DNA of 64,000 nt from Burkholderiales bacterium PBB1 (GCA_002255905.1 NKIN01000001.1:992001-1056000); one strand, 5' to 3'. Shown: positions 27,166 through 38,471, numbered from the stretch's first letter. Numbers and translations are program-made. The notes: generated from the sequence alone by a model not told the origin.

Positions 27166-27855
27166 TCAGCGCAGCAAGGGTTTCAATGTCGGCCACACAT
27201 TCGCCAGCATCGTCGGGTGACCGACCTCGGCCACGTGGATGCGATCGGCCTGGTACTGTGAATCAGGCACACCTGCCATCAAGAACGGCACCAGCGCGGC
27301 GCTTTCATCTTTGGCGACCGTGACGAACATCGCGGCCAGTTCGTCGTTGTAGCGGCGGCCGTAGTTGGGTGGGATCTGCACGCCGACCACCATCACCTTG
27401 GCGCCGGCCGCCTTGGCCGCCTTGGCCATCTGCTGCAGATTGTTCAGGCTGCCTTTCAGCGGCAGGCCACGCAGGCCGTCGTTTCCGCCGAGTTCCAGGA
27501 TCACATGCGTCGGGCGGTGTTGCGCCAATAGAGCGGGCAGCCGCGACAGGCCTCCAGCCGTGGTGTCCCCGCTGACGCTGGCATTGACCACCCGGGCGTC
27601 GATCTTCTCGCTGGCCAGCTTGCGCTCCAGCAGGGCCACCCAGCCACTGCCGCGCTTGAGACCGTATTCGGCCGACAGGCTGTCACCGACCACCAGAACC
27701 GTGTTTCGGGGGGCGTTGCCGCCGCTGGTGGCATGAGCCAGCGCAGCCACCGGCATCTGCGACCAGGCCGCCTCGCCCACCGCGACCAGACCGACCAGCG
27801 CGGTACAGTGGATCAGCCGATGCAACCATTCCCTGCGAGCCGGGTCGATCTGCAT
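27166..27855 (-). CDS. tesA: Arylesterase/acyl-CoA thioesterase I (SGNH hydrolase)
   Basis: An exported SGNH hydrolase of about 229 residues from ATG at 27855. Earlier in-frame ATGs at 27879, 27900 and 27927 are possible, the last overlapping the divergent ABC gene. A basic segment then hydrophobic ALVGLVAVGEAAW suggests a signal peptide. Block I is VLVVGDSLSAEYGL, block III ELGGNDGLRGL, and the late DRIHV region carries Asp and His of the triad. TesA-like enzymes hydrolyse acyl esters and thioesters in the periplasm. The divergent pairing with a YbbA-like ATPase mirrors tesA/ybbA of E. coli. Confidence 0.88.
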   Translation of the reverse strand: MQIDPARREWLHRLIHCTALVGLVAVGEAAWSQMPVAALAHATSGGNAPRNTVLVVGDSLSAEYGLKRGSGWVALLERKLASEKIDARVVNASVSGDTTAGGLSRLPALLAQHRPTHVILELGGNDGLRGLPLKGSLNNLQQMAKAAKAAGAKVMVVGVQIPPNYGRRYNDELAAMFVTVAKDESAALVPFLMAGVPDSQYQADRIHVAEVGHPTMLANVWPTLKPLLR

Positions 27856-27925
27856 CGCTACAGACCGTTGCGGTGACATACCGCCCGCTGTCTGTTCCAT
27901 TGCTGTCCGCTGTTTCCAGTCATTC

Positions 27926-28612
27926 ATGTCCGATCCCATCATTGCTGTCGATCACATCACCAAGCAAGTGCCCGATCCGGGTGGTCCTTTGACCATCCTG
28001 CACGACATCAGTTTCACCCTCGCACGGCAACAATCGGTGGCCATCGTCGGTGCCTCGGGGTCGGGCAAGAGCACGCTGCTGTCCATCATCGCCGGCCTGG
28101 ACACGCCCACCACGGGCAGTGTTCGTCTGGCAGGTACCGATTTGTTCAGTCTGGATGAGGATGCCCGCGCTGCGGTGCGGGCGGCCCACGTTGGATTCGT
28201 GTTCCAGAGCTTTCAACTGCTGGGCAACCTCAGTGCGATCGAGAACGTGATGCTGCCGCTGGAACTGCAGGGACGCAGCGACGCCCGGGCGCGCGCTGCC
28301 GAGATGCTGGAGCGCGTGGGCCTGGGAGACCGGTTGCGGCACTATCCGAAGGTGTTGTCCGGGGGCGAGCAGCAGCGTGTGGCGCTGGCGCGAGCCTTCG
28401 TGGTGCAGCCGGCGGTGTTGCTGGCCGACGAGCCCACCGGCAGCCTCGATTTCGCCACCGGCGAGCGCGTGATGGCGTTGATGTTCGAACTGAACCGCGA
28501 GACCGGCACGACGCTGGTGCTGGTCACGCACGACCGTACCGTCGCTGCCCAGTGCGACCGGCAGCTGCGCATCGATGCCGGTCGGGTCGAATTGGACACG
28601 GCAGCGGTCTGA
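27926..28612 (+). CDS. ABC transporter ATPase, YbbA/LolD family
   Basis: A 228-residue ATPase. Walker A is GASGSGKSTLLSIIAG, the Q-loop region VGFVFQSFQLLGNLSAIENV, signature LSGGEQQRVALARAF, Walker B LLADEPTGSLD and H-loop LVTHD. It matches the MacB/LolD/YbbA branch, which works with FtsX-like permeases. In E. coli ybbA is followed by the permease gene ybbP. Here the next gene is a leftward peptidyl-prolyl isomerase, so the permease is absent or elsewhere. Confidence 0.9.
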   Translation: MSDPIIAVDHITKQVPDPGGPLTILHDISFTLARQQSVAIVGASGSGKSTLLSIIAGLDTPTTGSVRLAGTDLFSLDEDARAAVRAAHVGFVFQSFQLLGNLSAIENVMLPLELQGRSDARARAAEMLERVGLGDRLRHYPKVLSGGEQQRVALARAFVVQPAVLLADEPTGSLDFATGERVMALMFELNRETGTTLVLVTHDRTVAAQCDRQLRIDAGRVELDTAAV

Positions 28613-28630
28613 CCCGCTGCCGCCGGTGCG

Positions 28631-29428
28631 TCAGTTGGCGAACTTGTAGTCCGTCTTGTACTTGGCGCGGATGTCGTCGCGGAATTTGGCGACCTTCATC
28701 TGGCCGAGCTTCTGCTCGATCTGCGGCCGCACTTCGGCGAGAGACGGCGCCTGCGCTTCGCGGGTGTCGTCGAGCCGGATGATGTGCCAGCCGAACTGCG
28801 ACTTCACCGGCACCTCGGTCATCTCGCCCTTCTTCAGCTTGACCATCGCCTGACCGAACTCGGGGACATAGACGTTGGGGCTGGCGAAATCGAGGTCGCC
28901 ACCGTTTTCGCCCGAGCCGGTGTCCTTTGAATCTTTCTTCGCCACGTCTTCGAACTTGGCGCCGGCCTTGATCTGGGCGATCAGTGCCTTGGCCTGGTCT
29001 TCGGTGTCGACCAGGATGTGGCGCGCGCGGTATTCGGTGCCGCCGGCGCCGGTCGACTTGGCATATTCGGCCTGGATTTCTGCTTCAGTCACCGGATGGG
29101 TGGCCTGGTACTGGGTGAACAACTCGCGGATCAGGATGGTCTGGCGCGCGAACTCCATCTGCATCTTGTAGTCGGCCTTGCTCTGGAAGCCGCGCTTCTC
29201 GGCTTCTTGCACGAACATCTCACGCAGCACGACCTCGTCGCGCACCTGGGCCTCGAGTTCCGGGGTGCGCCGTTGCTGGCCCTGCTTCAGGATCTGTTCC
29301 ATCAGCGAGTCGACACGGGCCTTGGGCACTGCCTTGCCGTTGACGATGGCGATGTTCTGCGCAGCGGCCGGCAGCGCGATCAGCAAGGCGGCAGCCAGCA
29401 CGGTGGAAGTGGAGAGCAACTTGTTCAT
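28631..29428 (-). CDS. Periplasmic parvulin-type peptidyl-prolyl isomerase
   Basis: A 265-residue PpiC/SurA-like chaperone. It begins with a signal peptide (LLSTSTVLAAALLIALPAAAQ). A helical chaperone part covers about 30-130 and the parvulin domain about 130-225, with YRARHILVDTEDQAKALIAQ, DLDFASPNVYVPEFGQA and SQFGWHIIRLDDTR. It should fold or guide outer-membrane proteins. It is the last gene of the leftward selO-msrB-yciB-bolA-ppiC run, 118 bases after bolA. Confidence 0.93.
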   Translation of the reverse strand: MNKLLSTSTVLAAALLIALPAAAQNIAIVNGKAVPKARVDSLMEQILKQGQQRRTPELEAQVRDEVVLREMFVQEAEKRGFQSKADYKMQMEFARQTILIRELFTQYQATHPVTEAEIQAEYAKSTGAGGTEYRARHILVDTEDQAKALIAQIKAGAKFEDVAKKDSKDTGSGENGGDLDFASPNVYVPEFGQAMVKLKKGEMTEVPVKSQFGWHIIRLDDTREAQAPSLAEVRPQIEQKLGQMKVAKFRDDIRAKYKTDYKFAN

Positions 29429-29546
29429 GGGGTGAGGCTTTCAGCTCGTGTGGAGACCGGGCGAAACCGAGCGGCATTCAAACGCTGCGGTGCCGTGGAA
29501 ACTGACGCGCCAGGCGCCAGCAAGAGAAAGGGATTGGGGCGTGGTG

Positions 29547-29813
29547 TCAGACCTCGCCCGGGGCGCGCGCATCGATGACGAGCGCGTGGATGCCGGCCTG
29601 CATCTGCACCTTCAAAACATCATAAACGAGGCGATGTCGCGCGACCCGGTTCAGCCCGGTGAAGCGCTCGCTGACCAGGCGGACGGTGTAGTGGCTGCCC
29701 TCGCGCGCGCCGGCGTGCCCGGCGTGCAGATGACTGTCGTCCTGCAACATGAACTCGGTCGGCTCAAGCGCGGCGCGCAAGGTGGCTTCGATGCGCTCAG
29801 GCAGCTGGCTCAT
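29547..29813 (-). CDS. bolA: BolA family protein
   Basis: An 88-residue protein from ATG at 29813. It has the BolA fold with DDSHLHAGHAGAREGSHYTV and the conserved RHRLVYDVL segment. BolA proteins bind monothiol glutaredoxins and Fe-S clusters, and some act as transcription regulators. The conserved pairing with yciB just upstream supports the call. An in-frame ATG seven codons upstream overlaps yciB and is less likely. Confidence 0.92.
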   Translation of the reverse strand: MSQLPERIEATLRAALEPTEFMLQDDSHLHAGHAGAREGSHYTVRLVSERFTGLNRVARHRLVYDVLKVQMQAGIHALVIDARAPGEV

Positions 29814-29835
29814 GGATGGGGTCCGGTGAGGCACT

Positions 29836-30480
29836 TCATTGCGCCGGGGGTTGAGCGTCGGCCTCGTCGGCCGTGATGTAGCGACTCAGGTACAGGCCTT
29901 GGGCAAGCATGAACAGGATCATCAGGCCCATGCTGCCGAACAGCTTGAAGTTGACCCAGGTGTCGGTTGAGAACTGGGTGGCGACGTAACGGTTCAGCAG
30001 ACCCATCATCACGAAGAACGCCACCCACGCCCAGTTGACCTTGGCCCACAAGGGATCGGGCAAACGGAGTTGCTCGCCGAGCATCTGCCGCGGCAGGTTC
30101 TTGCCGAACAGCGCAGCGCTGCCCCACAGACCCAACGCCATCGCCCAATAGAGCACCGTGGGCTTCCATTTGATGAAGTCTTCGCTGTGGAACCAGACGG
30201 TGGCGCCACCCAGCACGACGACCAGCGCCAGACTGACCCACAGCATCGTGTCCACCCGCTTGCCCCGGGCCACCATGAATGCAATCTGCGCCAGCGTGGC
30301 CACGATGACCACCACCGTGGCCAGCAGCACCGGGGCCTCGTTCGCGCCGACGACGCCGCCTGAGACGATGAACCCGAGGTGTTCGGTGGCGAAGGTGGCC
30401 GCCCATTCCTTGTGCGCCTCGGCGTACTTGAACGTGCCGAAGAAGAACAGGATGGGCAGAAAGTCGAGCAGAAGCTTCAT
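29836..30480 (-). CDS. yciB: Septation protein A / inner-membrane protein YciB
   Basis: A 214-residue membrane protein that starts LLLDFLPILFFFGTFKYAEA, the IspZ/YciB signature. About five or six hydrophobic segments follow, with VNFKLFGSMGLMILFMLAQG near the C-terminus. YciB interacts with envelope synthesis and division proteins. An extra loop at about residues 25-45 enlarges it slightly relative to short homologues. It sits between msrB and bolA on the same strand. Confidence 0.92.
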   Translation of the reverse strand: MKLLLDFLPILFFFGTFKYAEAHKEWAATFATEHLGFIVSGGVVGANEAPVLLATVVVIVATLAQIAFMVARGKRVDTMLWVSLALVVVLGGATVWFHSEDFIKWKPTVLYWAMALGLWGSAALFGKNLPRQMLGEQLRLPDPLWAKVNWAWVAFFVMMGLLNRYVATQFSTDTWVNFKLFGSMGLMILFMLAQGLYLSRYITADEADAQPPAQ

Positions 30481-30534
30481 GGGGTCACCGCCATCACCGC
30501 AGGGTGTCGATCCGCAAGGCGAAGCGCGGCGTTG

Positions 30535-30945
30535 TCAGGTCGAGGGGTCAAAGTCTATCGAAGCCGAGTTGATGCAGAAACGCTCACCGGTCGGGGCCGG
30601 TCCGTCGTTGAATACGTGCCCGAGGTGAGAGCCGCAGGCGTTGCAGCGCACCTCGATGCGTGTCATGCCGTGGCTGCGATCGACGAGGCGCTCGATCACG
30701 GTGCTGTTGATCGGCTTGGAGTAACTGGGCCATCCGCAGCCAGCGTCGAACTTGGTGTCGGCCTCGAACAGCGGTGTGCCGCAGCCGATGCAGTTGTACC
30801 GGCCGGCCTCCCAGTGGTTCCAGTACTTTCCGGAGAACGCGCGTTCGGTGCCTGCCTGTCGGGCGACCTCGTACTGTGTGGCGTCGAGCTGCGCGCGCCA
30901 TTCGGCGTCGGTCTTGTGAACGGCACGGGGTTTGTCGTCTTTCAT
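30535..30945 (-). CDS. msrB: Peptide-methionine (R)-S-oxide reductase
   Basis: A 136-residue MsrB from ATG at 30945. Zinc cysteines are in CIGCGTPLF and [10 protein letters not shown]. The body has [11 protein letters not shown] and the catalytic cysteine lies in [13 protein letters not shown]. It reduces methionine-R-sulfoxide in proteins with thioredoxin. It follows selO by about 23 bases, so the two are probably co-transcribed; both are linked to oxidative stress. Confidence 0.95.
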   Translation of the reverse strand: MKDDKPRAVHKTDAEWRAQLDATQYEVARQAGTERAFSGKYWNHWEAGRYNCIGCGTPLFEADTKFDAGCGWPSYSKPINSTVIERLVDRSHGMTRIEVRCNACGSHLGHVFNDGPAPTGERFCINSASIDFDPST

Positions 30946-30968
30946 CGTCGCTTTCCTCTGCAGGCTGC

Positions 30969-32483
30969 TCAAGATGAGCATGACACCTCGATGTGTTGGG
31001 CCCAGTCGGGCGGGAAGTCGGCATCGGCCGACGTGTCATGACGTTCGTCGAAGGGCTTCTGCAGAACTTTCAGCAGGCGTTGTACTTCCGAGAAATCGCC
31101 CGCCTGGGCTTGCCGGATCGCCGACTCGGCGAGGTGGTTGCGAAGCACCACGCCAGGATTGACGCGGTTCATCGCAGCGGCTCGCTGCAGGTCATTGCTG
31201 CGTTCCGAGCGCAGCCGCTCGGCGTAGGCCGCCGACCAGCGTGCCCGGAATGCCAGGTCGTCGAACAGACCCATGACGTGCAGGTTCTCGGCGTCTGGCG
31301 CGGTGCTGAATGTCGACAAGCGCCGGAACAGGATGGTGTGGTCGGTCCGCTCGTGCGCCATCTGCGCCATCAACGAGTCGATCAGCCCTGCGTCTTCCTT
31401 TTGAGCGGTGGCGAAACCGCATTTGCTGCGCAGACGGCGACGCATCGCGTTCGCGTAGTGCTGCTTGTAAGCCTCGAGCACCTCCAGCACGGCGTCGGTG
31501 TGGTCGCGGCCGATCAGCGGCATCAGTCCTTGCGCCAGCGCATGCAGGTTCCAGAAGCCGATGTTGGGCTGGCTCGCGTAGGCATAGCGTCCCTGGCGAT
31601 CGGTGTGGTTGCAGATGTGATCAGGGTCGTGGCCATCGAGGAATCCGAAAGGACCGTAGTCGATGGTCAGGCCGAGGATCGACATGTTGTCGGTGTTCAT
31701 CACCCCGTGGCAGAACCCGACGGCCTGCCACTGCGCCATCAACTCGGCGGTACGCAGCGCCACGGCATTCAACAGCGCCACAGCGGGGTGCGGGCTGTCG
31801 CGGCATTCCGGGTAGTGGTGCTCGATGACGAAATCGGTCAGGCGCTGCAGCGCAGCGGTATCGCGCCGCTGCGCAAAGTGTTCGAAATGGCCAAACCGGA
31901 TGAAGCTCGGCGCCACCCGCGTCACCACCGCGGCGGTTTCCAGCGTCTCGCGCAGTACCGGCAACGGCGATCCGGTGACGCACAGCGCACGGGTGGTCGG
32001 GATGCCGAGGCCGTGCATCGCTTCGGAGCAAAGGAACTCGCGGATCGATGACCGAAGCACCGCGCGTCCGTCGCCCATGCGCGAGTACGGCGTCAGCCCT
32101 GCGCCTTTCAGTTGCAACTCCTGCGGACCGCTCGGGGTGTCGATCTCGCCGAGTGACAAGGCACGACCATCGCCCAACTGACCCGCCCAGACGCCGAACT
32201 GGTGGCCGCTGTAGACGCTGGCCAGCGGCCGCATGCCCGGCCACAGGGCATTGCCACTGAACACGGCCAACGCGTTCAAACTCTGGTTTGCCTGCCAGTC
32301 CGAAGGCAGGCCCAACAACTCTGCGCATGACTCGCTGTGAGCCACCCAGTGCGGTGTCGGCAGCGGCTGCGGCGACAGCTCCGTGTAGAACTCGGCGCCG
32401 AGGGCATGGAAACGGTTACGCCAGCGCCAGTCGGGCCCCGCGGCCAATGTGCTGACCGCTGTGGTGGCGTCGTCGATGTTCAT
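30969..32483 (-). CDS. selO: Protein adenylyltransferase SelO (YdiU/UPF0061)
   Basis: A 504-residue pseudokinase-fold enzyme. Family blocks seen are [39 protein letters not shown] split across the glycine-rich loop, and [20 protein letters not shown], which supplies the metal-binding Asn/Asp. SelO transfers AMP to Ser/Thr/Tyr of redox proteins. Bacterial forms lack the C-terminal selenocysteine of animals; here the C-terminus reads HIEVSCSS, with a cysteine near the end. It heads the leftward operon. Confidence 0.94.
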   Translation of the reverse strand: MNIDDATTAVSTLAAGPDWRWRNRFHALGAEFYTELSPQPLPTPHWVAHSESCAELLGLPSDWQANQSLNALAVFSGNALWPGMRPLASVYSGHQFGVWAGQLGDGRALSLGEIDTPSGPQELQLKGAGLTPYSRMGDGRAVLRSSIREFLCSEAMHGLGIPTTRALCVTGSPLPVLRETLETAAVVTRVAPSFIRFGHFEHFAQRRDTAALQRLTDFVIEHHYPECRDSPHPAVALLNAVALRTAELMAQWQAVGFCHGVMNTDNMSILGLTIDYGPFGFLDGHDPDHICNHTDRQGRYAYASQPNIGFWNLHALAQGLMPLIGRDHTDAVLEVLEAYKQHYANAMRRRLRSKCGFATAQKEDAGLIDSLMAQMAHERTDHTILFRRLSTFSTAPDAENLHVMGLFDDLAFRARWSAAYAERLRSERSNDLQRAAAMNRVNPGVVLRNHLAESAIRQAQAGDFSEVQRLLKVLQKPFDERHDTSADADFPPDWAQHIEVSCSS

Positions 32484-32650
32484 CCTTCGGAGTGTATTCA
32501 GGCACCCATGTCACCGCGCGGCCAGGGGCCAACCTGAAATGCGCGTCAAGAGTCACCTGGAATCCGAGGGTCCTTGCGCCACGCCAAGCTTCTTATGATG
32601 CGACCTGCCGCGCAGCGCCCCACGCTGCGGCCCCACTCTAAGAGCCCGCC

Positions 32651-34309
<1,659 letters not shown>

Positions 34310-34358
34310 GTGCCGAGCTGCCCCGCGGCGTGATGGCCAGCACCGATACTTCCACCCC

Positions 34359-34553
34359 ATGAAATCGCCAAAGATCTACAACCTGACCTGGCCGCTGATC
34401 TTCGGCGGCGCGCTGGTGCTGATGCTGGGCGCATCCACCGTGTCGGCCGATGCATCCGTCGGCTGGCCGATCGTCTTCGTCGGCGGTGTGTCGCTGGCTG
34501 CCGGCGTGCTGCTGATCTACCTGCGTTCGCGCATTTCTGACTCAGAGGATTGA
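34359..34553 (+). CDS. Small two-helix membrane protein, unknown
   Basis: A 64-residue protein from ATG at 34359. Hydrophobic segments lie at about 11-28 (WPLIFGGALVLMLGAS) and 37-56 (IVFVGGVSLAAGVLLIYL), ending in a basic-acidic tail (RSRISDSED). It is a probable two-helix inner-membrane protein. It lies four bases before the Dabb gene and is likely co-transcribed with the ligase upstream. No family recognised. Confidence 0.65.
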   Translation: MKSPKIYNLTWPLIFGGALVLMLGASTVSADASVGWPIVFVGGVSLAAGVLLIYLRSRISDSED

Positions 34554-34557
34554 CCCC

Positions 34558-34860
34558 ATGATTCGTCACATCGTCTTGTGGACGTTGAACAACCCGGCGG
34601 ACGCGCCGCGCTTCAAGTCCTTGCTCGACACCTGCGCCCGCCTGGTGCCAGGCATCGTTGAATTCGACGTCGGCATCCGCGAGGCCGGACTTGAAGCCAC
34701 GGCAGATGTGGTCCTGGTTTCGACCTTCACCGACGCCCAGCAGCTCGAGGCCTACCAGCACCACCCTGATCACAAGGCCGTTGCCGCTGAACTGGGCAAG
34801 ATGCGCTCCGGTCGGCATGTGGTGGATCACACGTTCGAGCCCGCGAAGGCCGCTGCTTGA
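34558..34860 (+). CDS. Dabb (stress-responsive alpha/beta barrel) domain protein
   Basis: A 100-residue ferredoxin-like barrel monomer. MIRHIVLWTLN and the late YQHHPDHKAVAAEL followed by RHVVDHTFE are typical of Dabb proteins. These form dimeric barrels; functions range from cyclases to unknown. Its stop overlaps the TTG start of the M3 peptidase gene. Confidence 0.88.
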   Translation: MIRHIVLWTLNNPADAPRFKSLLDTCARLVPGIVEFDVGIREAGLEATADVVLVSTFTDAQQLEAYQHHPDHKAVAAELGKMRSGRHVVDHTFEPAKAAA

Positions 34861-36884
34861 GCCTTCGGCCTTCAAGCCGTTGTCTGATCGTCGCGTGGTG
34901 GGCAGCGATCGCCGCATCGGGGGCGCTTGCGGCGCAATCGGCGTCCGTGCCACCTGCTGCCTGGGCTCACCAACCGTACGTTTTTCCGGTTCCCCGCAGC
35001 GCGTCAGCCATCGCTGCGCAGTGCAAGACGCTGCTTGCTGAGCTGCGCCAGACCGAGCTACAGCTGACACAGGACAGCGAGCCACCGGGGCCGGCCTTGC
35101 TGGCGGGGCTCGACGCCATGACGCGACGCACCGAGGACACGCTGGGCCCGCTGGGCCTGCTGGCAGCGGTCAGCCCCAGCAAGGCCATCCGAGACGCGGC
35201 AGACGCCTGCGACCGCGACTACCAGGCGTTTTCATCCCGCTTCTGGCAGAACGCAACGCTGTACGAGCGCGTCCGGCAAGTCCAGCCGGCCGATGAGATC
35301 GATCGGCGCTACTGGCGCGACACGCTCGACACCTTCGAGGACGCTGGCGTCGCATTGGCCCCAGCCCAGCAGCAGCGGGTGCGCGAGGTCAATGACGAGT
35401 TGACCGCGCTGACCCAGACCTTCGAGCGTCGTGTCCGCGAAGACCGCACCCGACTCTGGTTCACCCGGGACGAGCTGGCAGGCGTGCCGGCCGGTGTGCT
35501 GAAGGCCGCTGTGCGCGATGCGCGGGGCCGCTACCGCCTCGGCCTGGAACAGGCCACGGTGTTCCCGGTGCTCGAAAACGCCACACGAGCTGCCACACGC
35601 GAGCGGCTATGGCGAGCCTATCTGTCGCTGGGTGGCGCCGCCAACCTCGACACGCTGGCCACGCTGGCTCAGCGTCGGCGCGAGCTGGCACAGTTGTTCG
35701 GCCACGCGTCGTACGCCGACTTCGTGCTGCGCCACCGGATGGCGCACAGCGAGTCCGAGGTGCAGGCCTTTCTCTCTTCGGTGAAGGAGGCCGTGCGCAC
35801 ACGCGAACTCGCTGATCTGGAGGTGCTGCGTGCCGACAAGGCCCGCCACTTGAACCAGCCGCTGGCGCAGACCGTGCTGGCGCGCTGGGACACAGCGTTT
35901 TATGCAGAGCGCGTGCGTCGTGCCACCTACGCCGTCGATCAGGAGCAGTTCCGCCGCCACTTCCTGGCCGAGGCCAGCCTGCGCTTCGTGTTCCGCGTGG
36001 CCGAGCACATGTTCGGCATCACGGTGGCGCCAGTGGCCACCCGGCAGATGCTTTGGCATCCCGAGGCGCGTGCCTACACCGTCACCGACAACGCGACCAA
36101 GGCGCTGCTCGGCACGCTGTTCGTCGACCTGTACCCACGCGCCGACAAGTTCAACCACGCCGCGCTCTGGGGCTTTCGCAACGTGTCGACGCTGGCGGGT
36201 CGCCAGCCAGCTGCAGCACTCGTGGTCAACCTCAGCCGTCAGGGTCTGACACTCGACGAGTTGGAAACGCTGCTGCACGAGTTCGGCCATGGCCTGCATG
36301 CCCTGCTGTCGGAGACACGTTATGCGGGGCAGGGCGGTACCAACGTGCCACTGGATTTTGTCGAGGCGCCATCGCAGATGCTGGAAGACTGGGTGTACGA
36401 CCCGCAGGTGCTGGCGCTGTTTGCCGAGGTCTGCCCGCGCTGCGAGCCTGTGCCCGCCCCATTGCTCGCACAGGCGCGTGCTGCGCGCGACTTCGGTAAG
36501 GGAACGCAGTTTTCTCGCCAGCACCTGTACGCCAGCTACGACCTGGCGTTGCATGGGCGCGATCCGGCGGACCCACTGGCGCTGTGGCGTCAGATGGAAG
36601 GCGCGACCCCGCTCGGACATGTGCCTGGATCGATGTTCCCGGCTGGCTTCGAGCACATCGCCGGCGGCTACGCCGCAGGGTATTACGGCTACCTGTGGAG
36701 CCTGGTACTCGCCGAAGACCTGCGCACCGCCTTTGCCGCCGACCGGCTGAACCCGACCGTGGGCCGACGCTACCGAGAGACCGTGCTGGAAAACGGCGGA
36801 CAGGTCGCACCGGGGGAGCTGATGCAGCGATTTCTGGGGCGGCCGACAGACAGTCAGGCCTTCTTCAAGGCACTGGCACATTGA
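34857..36884 (+). CDS. M3 family zinc metallopeptidase with signal peptide
   Basis: A 675-residue thimet-oligopeptidase-type enzyme. The zinc motif is HEFGH (H474, E475, H478) in LLHEFGHGLHALLS, and the third ligand lies in FVEAPSQMLEDWVYDP. The N-terminus (CLIVAWWAAIAASGALAAQ) looks like a signal peptide, which suggests a periplasmic enzyme and not the usual cytoplasmic PrlC/Dcp type. The start is a TTG that overlaps the preceding stop. It should degrade short peptides. Confidence 0.9.
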   Translation: MSLRPSSRCLIVAWWAAIAASGALAAQSASVPPAAWAHQPYVFPVPRSASAIAAQCKTLLAELRQTELQLTQDSEPPGPALLAGLDAMTRRTEDTLGPLGLLAAVSPSKAIRDAADACDRDYQAFSSRFWQNATLYERVRQVQPADEIDRRYWRDTLDTFEDAGVALAPAQQQRVREVNDELTALTQTFERRVREDRTRLWFTRDELAGVPAGVLKAAVRDARGRYRLGLEQATVFPVLENATRAATRERLWRAYLSLGGAANLDTLATLAQRRRELAQLFGHASYADFVLRHRMAHSESEVQAFLSSVKEAVRTRELADLEVLRADKARHLNQPLAQTVLARWDTAFYAERVRRATYAVDQEQFRRHFLAEASLRFVFRVAEHMFGITVAPVATRQMLWHPEARAYTVTDNATKALLGTLFVDLYPRADKFNHAALWGFRNVSTLAGRQPAAALVVNLSRQGLTLDELETLLHEFGHGLHALLSETRYAGQGGTNVPLDFVEAPSQMLEDWVYDPQVLALFAEVCPRCEPVPAPLLAQARAARDFGKGTQFSRQHLYASYDLALHGRDPADPLALWRQMEGATPLGHVPGSMFPAGFEHIAGGYAAGYYGYLWSLVLAEDLRTAFAADRLNPTVGRRYRETVLENGGQVAPGELMQRFLGRPTDSQAFFKALAH

Positions 36885-36889
36885 CACCG

Positions 36890-37339
36890 ATGATGGACTT
36901 CCCTCTGCATATTCCTTTCGTCGAAGCCATGGGCTTCGAGTTGCTGCGCATGCAGGGTGGCGAGGCCGACATCGCGCTGACCTTGCGGCCAGCCCAGCAC
37001 AACTCGCTGAGCATGGCGCACGGTGGTGTCACGATGACGTTGCTGGACGTGGCGATGGCACACGCGGCTCGAAGTGCTGATGCGCCAGCGGACGCCGCAG
37101 CCAGCGCGCCTGGCAGGGGCGTGGTCACCATCGAGATGAAGACCAGTTTCATGCGCCCTGGAACCGGCCGACTCACTGCCCGCGCCCGCGTGCTCACGCG
37201 CACGATCGCGCTGGCCTTCTGTGAAGCCTCGCTGTTTGATGAAGCGGGCGCCCTGGTCGCGCACGCCACCGGCAGCTTCAAGTACCTGACGCGCGGAGCG
37301 GGTGAGGGCCGGCGGGTGCGAGGGGCCGGCGGTGACTGA
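36890..37339 (+). CDS. PaaI-type hotdog-fold thioesterase
   Basis: A 149-residue protein starting at a double ATG (36890/36893), five bases after the peptidase stop. The hotdog core HNSLSMAHGGVTMTLLDVAMAH-like stretch contains the HGG loop, and VVTIEMKTSFMRPG followed by EASLFDEAGALVAHATGSF completes the fold. Enzymes of this family hydrolyse acyl-CoA or aromatic acyl-CoA thioesters. Residues 55-75 hold an alanine-rich insert. It may act with the acyl-CoA ligase 2.6 kb upstream (inference). Confidence 0.88.
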   Translation: MMDFPLHIPFVEAMGFELLRMQGGEADIALTLRPAQHNSLSMAHGGVTMTLLDVAMAHAARSADAPADAAASAPGRGVVTIEMKTSFMRPGTGRLTARARVLTRTIALAFCEASLFDEAGALVAHATGSFKYLTRGAGEGRRVRGAGGD

Positions 37340-37382
37340 GCCCTGAGGCGATCACTGGCAGCGGAGGGCTGCTCTGCACCGG

Positions 37383-38312
37383 TCAATAGCTGACGACCTT
37401 GTCGAGCCTGAGACCCCAGCTGGCTTCACCCTTTGTCAGCTTGTACTGAAACTGGCGCATCCCGCCCGTGGGAGCGCCGTCGGCGTCGGCGTCCTTGTAG
37501 AGCGGGAATCGCCTCACGAGCGTGTTCTCGACCACGGCAAACTCATCATGACCGCGATAGCCATTGGCACGGCTCAAGGCCTGCGGTTCAGATGGCAGAT
37601 GAATATCGCTCAGCGATTTGCGGCGGTTGACGCTGTAGGCCACGAGTGAGCCATGGGCGGACGCGTCTGCCGACGCGATGTAGATGTAGATCTCTGGGGA
37701 TCCGTCTGAATTGATGTCGGCCACCTCGGCTCGGACGATCTGGCCCTCGACCGACCGCACGATCGGGGTGTTGTCGATGCTCAGGCCACGTGGCGTGATC
37801 CGCACTTCATTGATCGCGCCGCTGTTGGCGCTGGCGACGCGAAAGCCAACGCCCTGCCACTCGAACGACTGGTCGTATGGCATGGCTGGCGAAATGGCAA
37901 CTGGCGGTTGAGCGATGGGCGCAGCTGCGGGGGCTGATGCAGCCTGTACCGGCAGACCCGACGTGTCCCAGTAGACGTAGATGGTTTGGTTGACCAGGCG
38001 GTAGATTTGCCCTGCCTGTCCGAGGCCTGCGCTGCGCATGGCCCGCTGGCCATCCTGATCAACGTAATTGCCGACGCCTCGGCGAGGCTCGAGCTCATGT
38101 CGGATGCCATCTGCCCGATCAATCGACACATGGCCCTGGCGTTGCGAGTAGGTGCAGGCGACCAGCTTGGCTGCCTTGTCAGAACCTTTGGGATAGATGT
38201 CGCAACGGGCGTCCACAGTGTCAGCGTGGGCGGAGACAGTCGCTGCCAAGCCGCACACGAGCCCAGCGTGGAGAAGCCGCCTGGCCGATCCGCGCAAGGG
38301 GTATGCGGTCAA
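37383..38312 (-). CDS. Exported protein of unknown function
   Basis: A 309-residue protein with a signal peptide (LLHAGLVCGLAATVSAHA). The mature part begins with a cysteine-containing TVDARCDIYPKGSDKAAKLVACTYSQ region. An alanine/proline linker lies near residue 135. A C-terminal part has VADINSDGSPEIYIYIAS, an FG-GAP-like calcium loop, and a final beta-rich segment. It is probably periplasmic. No named family is recognised. It is read away from the AIM24-like gene. Confidence 0.7.
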   Translation of the reverse strand: MTAYPLRGSARRLLHAGLVCGLAATVSAHADTVDARCDIYPKGSDKAAKLVACTYSQRQGHVSIDRADGIRHELEPRRGVGNYVDQDGQRAMRSAGLGQAGQIYRLVNQTIYVYWDTSGLPVQAASAPAAAPIAQPPVAISPAMPYDQSFEWQGVGFRVASANSGAINEVRITPRGLSIDNTPIVRSVEGQIVRAEVADINSDGSPEIYIYIASADASAHGSLVAYSVNRRKSLSDIHLPSEPQALSRANGYRGHDEFAVVENTLVRRFPLYKDADADGAPTGGMRQFQYKLTKGEASWGLRLDKVVSY

Positions 38313-38471
38313 GAGGGTACCGAGCTGGTCATGGCGCTGACGGGACGATAGCGCCGAAGGGCCGCTTTTTCTATCAGGTATTCATTCAAAGGCGTGTGGG
38401 CTAGTGGCCTCATCGAAGGTCGGTGCTCAGCGATAACATCCCGCCGATCAGTTCAATCAGGAGTGCTCAGC

